From: Rhizobium sp. BK316
Lineage (GTDB): Bacteria > Pseudomonadota > Alphaproteobacteria > Rhizobiales > Rhizobiaceae
Assembly: GCF_014193695.1 (NCBI RefSeq)
Contig: NZ_JACHZR010000003.1
Span: forward strand, 310,001-374,000
Length of the DNA: 64,000 nucleotides
Direction: 5' to 3'
Shown here: positions 63,591 to 64,000 of the stretch, one piece after another
How positions within the stretch are numbered: the stretch's first letter is position 1
How the letters are laid out: each line of letters starts with the position of its first letter
The notes under the pieces: model-generated
What the model was told of the DNA's origin: nothing
The model's database searches: none
The model's input: the letters and a program-made list of their open reading frames with translations, nothing else
Program-made: the position numbers and the translations under genes

Positions 63591-64000
63591 GCGGTTTTCT
63601 CCTGCGCGGCGCTGGTGCGGCGGATGAGCGGCGCTTCTGAAAGCCCATCCTCGATTGCCGCAAGCTGTTCAAGCAGCGGGCCGTGGAGATCCCCGCAGAG
63701 ATCGGCAACGGCGGCTGCGATGCGCGGCCAAACCTGTTGTCTGGAATAGTCGACGAGTTCCTGTCCTTTCTGTGTCAGTGAAACGACCCTGCGCCGCTGA
63801 TCTTCGGCGGACTGTTGCATATCGAGGAAGCCGAGTTCCATAAGTTGGGAAGCGGTGCGCGTCGCGCCCGGCTGGGTGATGCCCACGGCTTGGGCCAATT
63901 CCCCTATGGTCAGAGGTCCGAGCCTGTCGATGGCGCCGAGAAAGGGGTATTGCGCGGCCTGGATGGAGACGCCCAGTTCCTCGATCACCTGCTGCGTATC
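63587..64000 (-). CDS. MarR-family regulator, 5' end outside window
   Basis: The frame is open to the window edge, so the N-terminus is missing; a GTG at 63988 is in frame but lies inside the family's conserved region. The visible 138 codons have the winged helix LGPLTIGELAQAVGITQPGA and TRTASQLMELGFLDMQQSAE, with the wing DQRRRVVSLTQKG. A C-terminal helical dimerisation region follows. It overlaps the GNAT gene by 4 bases and probably controls that operon. Confidence 0.83.
   Translation of the reverse strand, partial: DTQQVIEELGVSIQAAQYPFLGAIDRLGPLTIGELAQAVGITQPGATRTASQLMELGFLDMQQSAEDQRRRVVSLTQKGQELVDYSRQQVWPRIAAAVADLCGDLHGPLLEQLAAIEDGLSEAPLIRRTSAAQEKTA

Noticed and set aside
1..64000. Search for CRISPR arrays, prophage, transposases, tRNA and rRNA genes
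   Set aside because: No regularly spaced repeats, integrase or transposase frames, or tRNA-like cloverleaf stretches were recognised in the gaps between genes.

Overview
The window reads as chromosomal DNA of a Rhizobiales bacterium, most likely Rhizobium in the broad sense. The evidence is the high G+C coding style and a set of rhizobial hallmark genes: bacA, glnII, a NolR-like ArsR regulator, choXWV, a fused trpE(G) preceded by a trpL leader peptide ending WWWAR, a short PutA without its own DNA-binding domain beside a PutR-type Lrp regulator, and a haem-receptor gene with an iron-responsive TGA-N9-TCA box. There is no prophage, transposon, CRISPR array, tRNA or rRNA that I can see. The assignment is my reading of protein families, not the result of a database search.

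Layout. 1-5.0 kb: 5' part of bdhA (minus), glpK, an unrecognised one-TM protein, and a DGPF protein/ECF42-type sigma pair with a matching promoter. 5.1-5.8 kb: a Phd/VapC-type toxin-antitoxin pair with its operator. 5.9-9.5 kb: a luciferase-like oxidoreductase, methionine aminopeptidase, a GreA/GreB-like protein, and a divergent ridA/tetR pair with three operator copies. 9.5-13 kb: a rhizobial palindromic repeat, a PadR regulator, an MFS transporter and bacA. 13-17.6 kb: a PAS protein, a secreted polysaccharide deacetylase, an NnrU-family protein, a YfgM-like TPR protein and der. 17.7-22.4 kb: an OhrR/MarR regulator divergent from a secreted esterase, a GT4 glycosyltransferase, and sigma-54-dependent glnII with a small divergent DUF2735-type gene. 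22.4-31.3 kb: a sugar kinase, the oppABCDF peptide uptake operon, a GH13 alpha-glucosidase and a DUF4160/DUF2442 pair whose first gene is frameshifted. 31.5-37.5 kb: adenine deaminase, a branched-chain amino-acid binding protein, a secreted hydrolase and an omega-amino-acid aminotransferase. 37.7-44 kb: PhoX phosphatase, the NolR-like regulator, a HugZ-type haem protein and choXWV. 44-49 kb: thymidine kinase, an uncharacterised envelope-type gene pair ending in DUF2333, and a LuxR-PAS pair. 48.6-56 kb: putR/putA, a duplicated ClpP-fold secreted protein, and fhs. 56-64 kb: an extensin-like protein, the haem receptor, the trpL attenuator with trpE(G), small membrane proteins, and a GNAT/MarR pair cut by the window edge.

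How it works together. The window is mostly nutrient acquisition and central metabolism: polyhydroxybutyrate and glycerol catabolism, peptide, choline, branched-chain amino acid and haem uptake, proline catabolism, nitrogen assimilation, and phosphate scavenging. Many small local regulators each sit beside their target with visible operators.

I did not find a clearly new multi-gene system. The observations most worth checking are the TGTCGG-N17-CGTC promoter before the DGPF/ECF42 pair, the apparently leaderless trpL attenuator, the triple TetR operator, the frameshifted DUF4160, the asymmetric duplicated ClpP-fold protein (one half lacks the likely catalytic His), and the uncharacterised proteins at 2246-3109 and 44921-47270.
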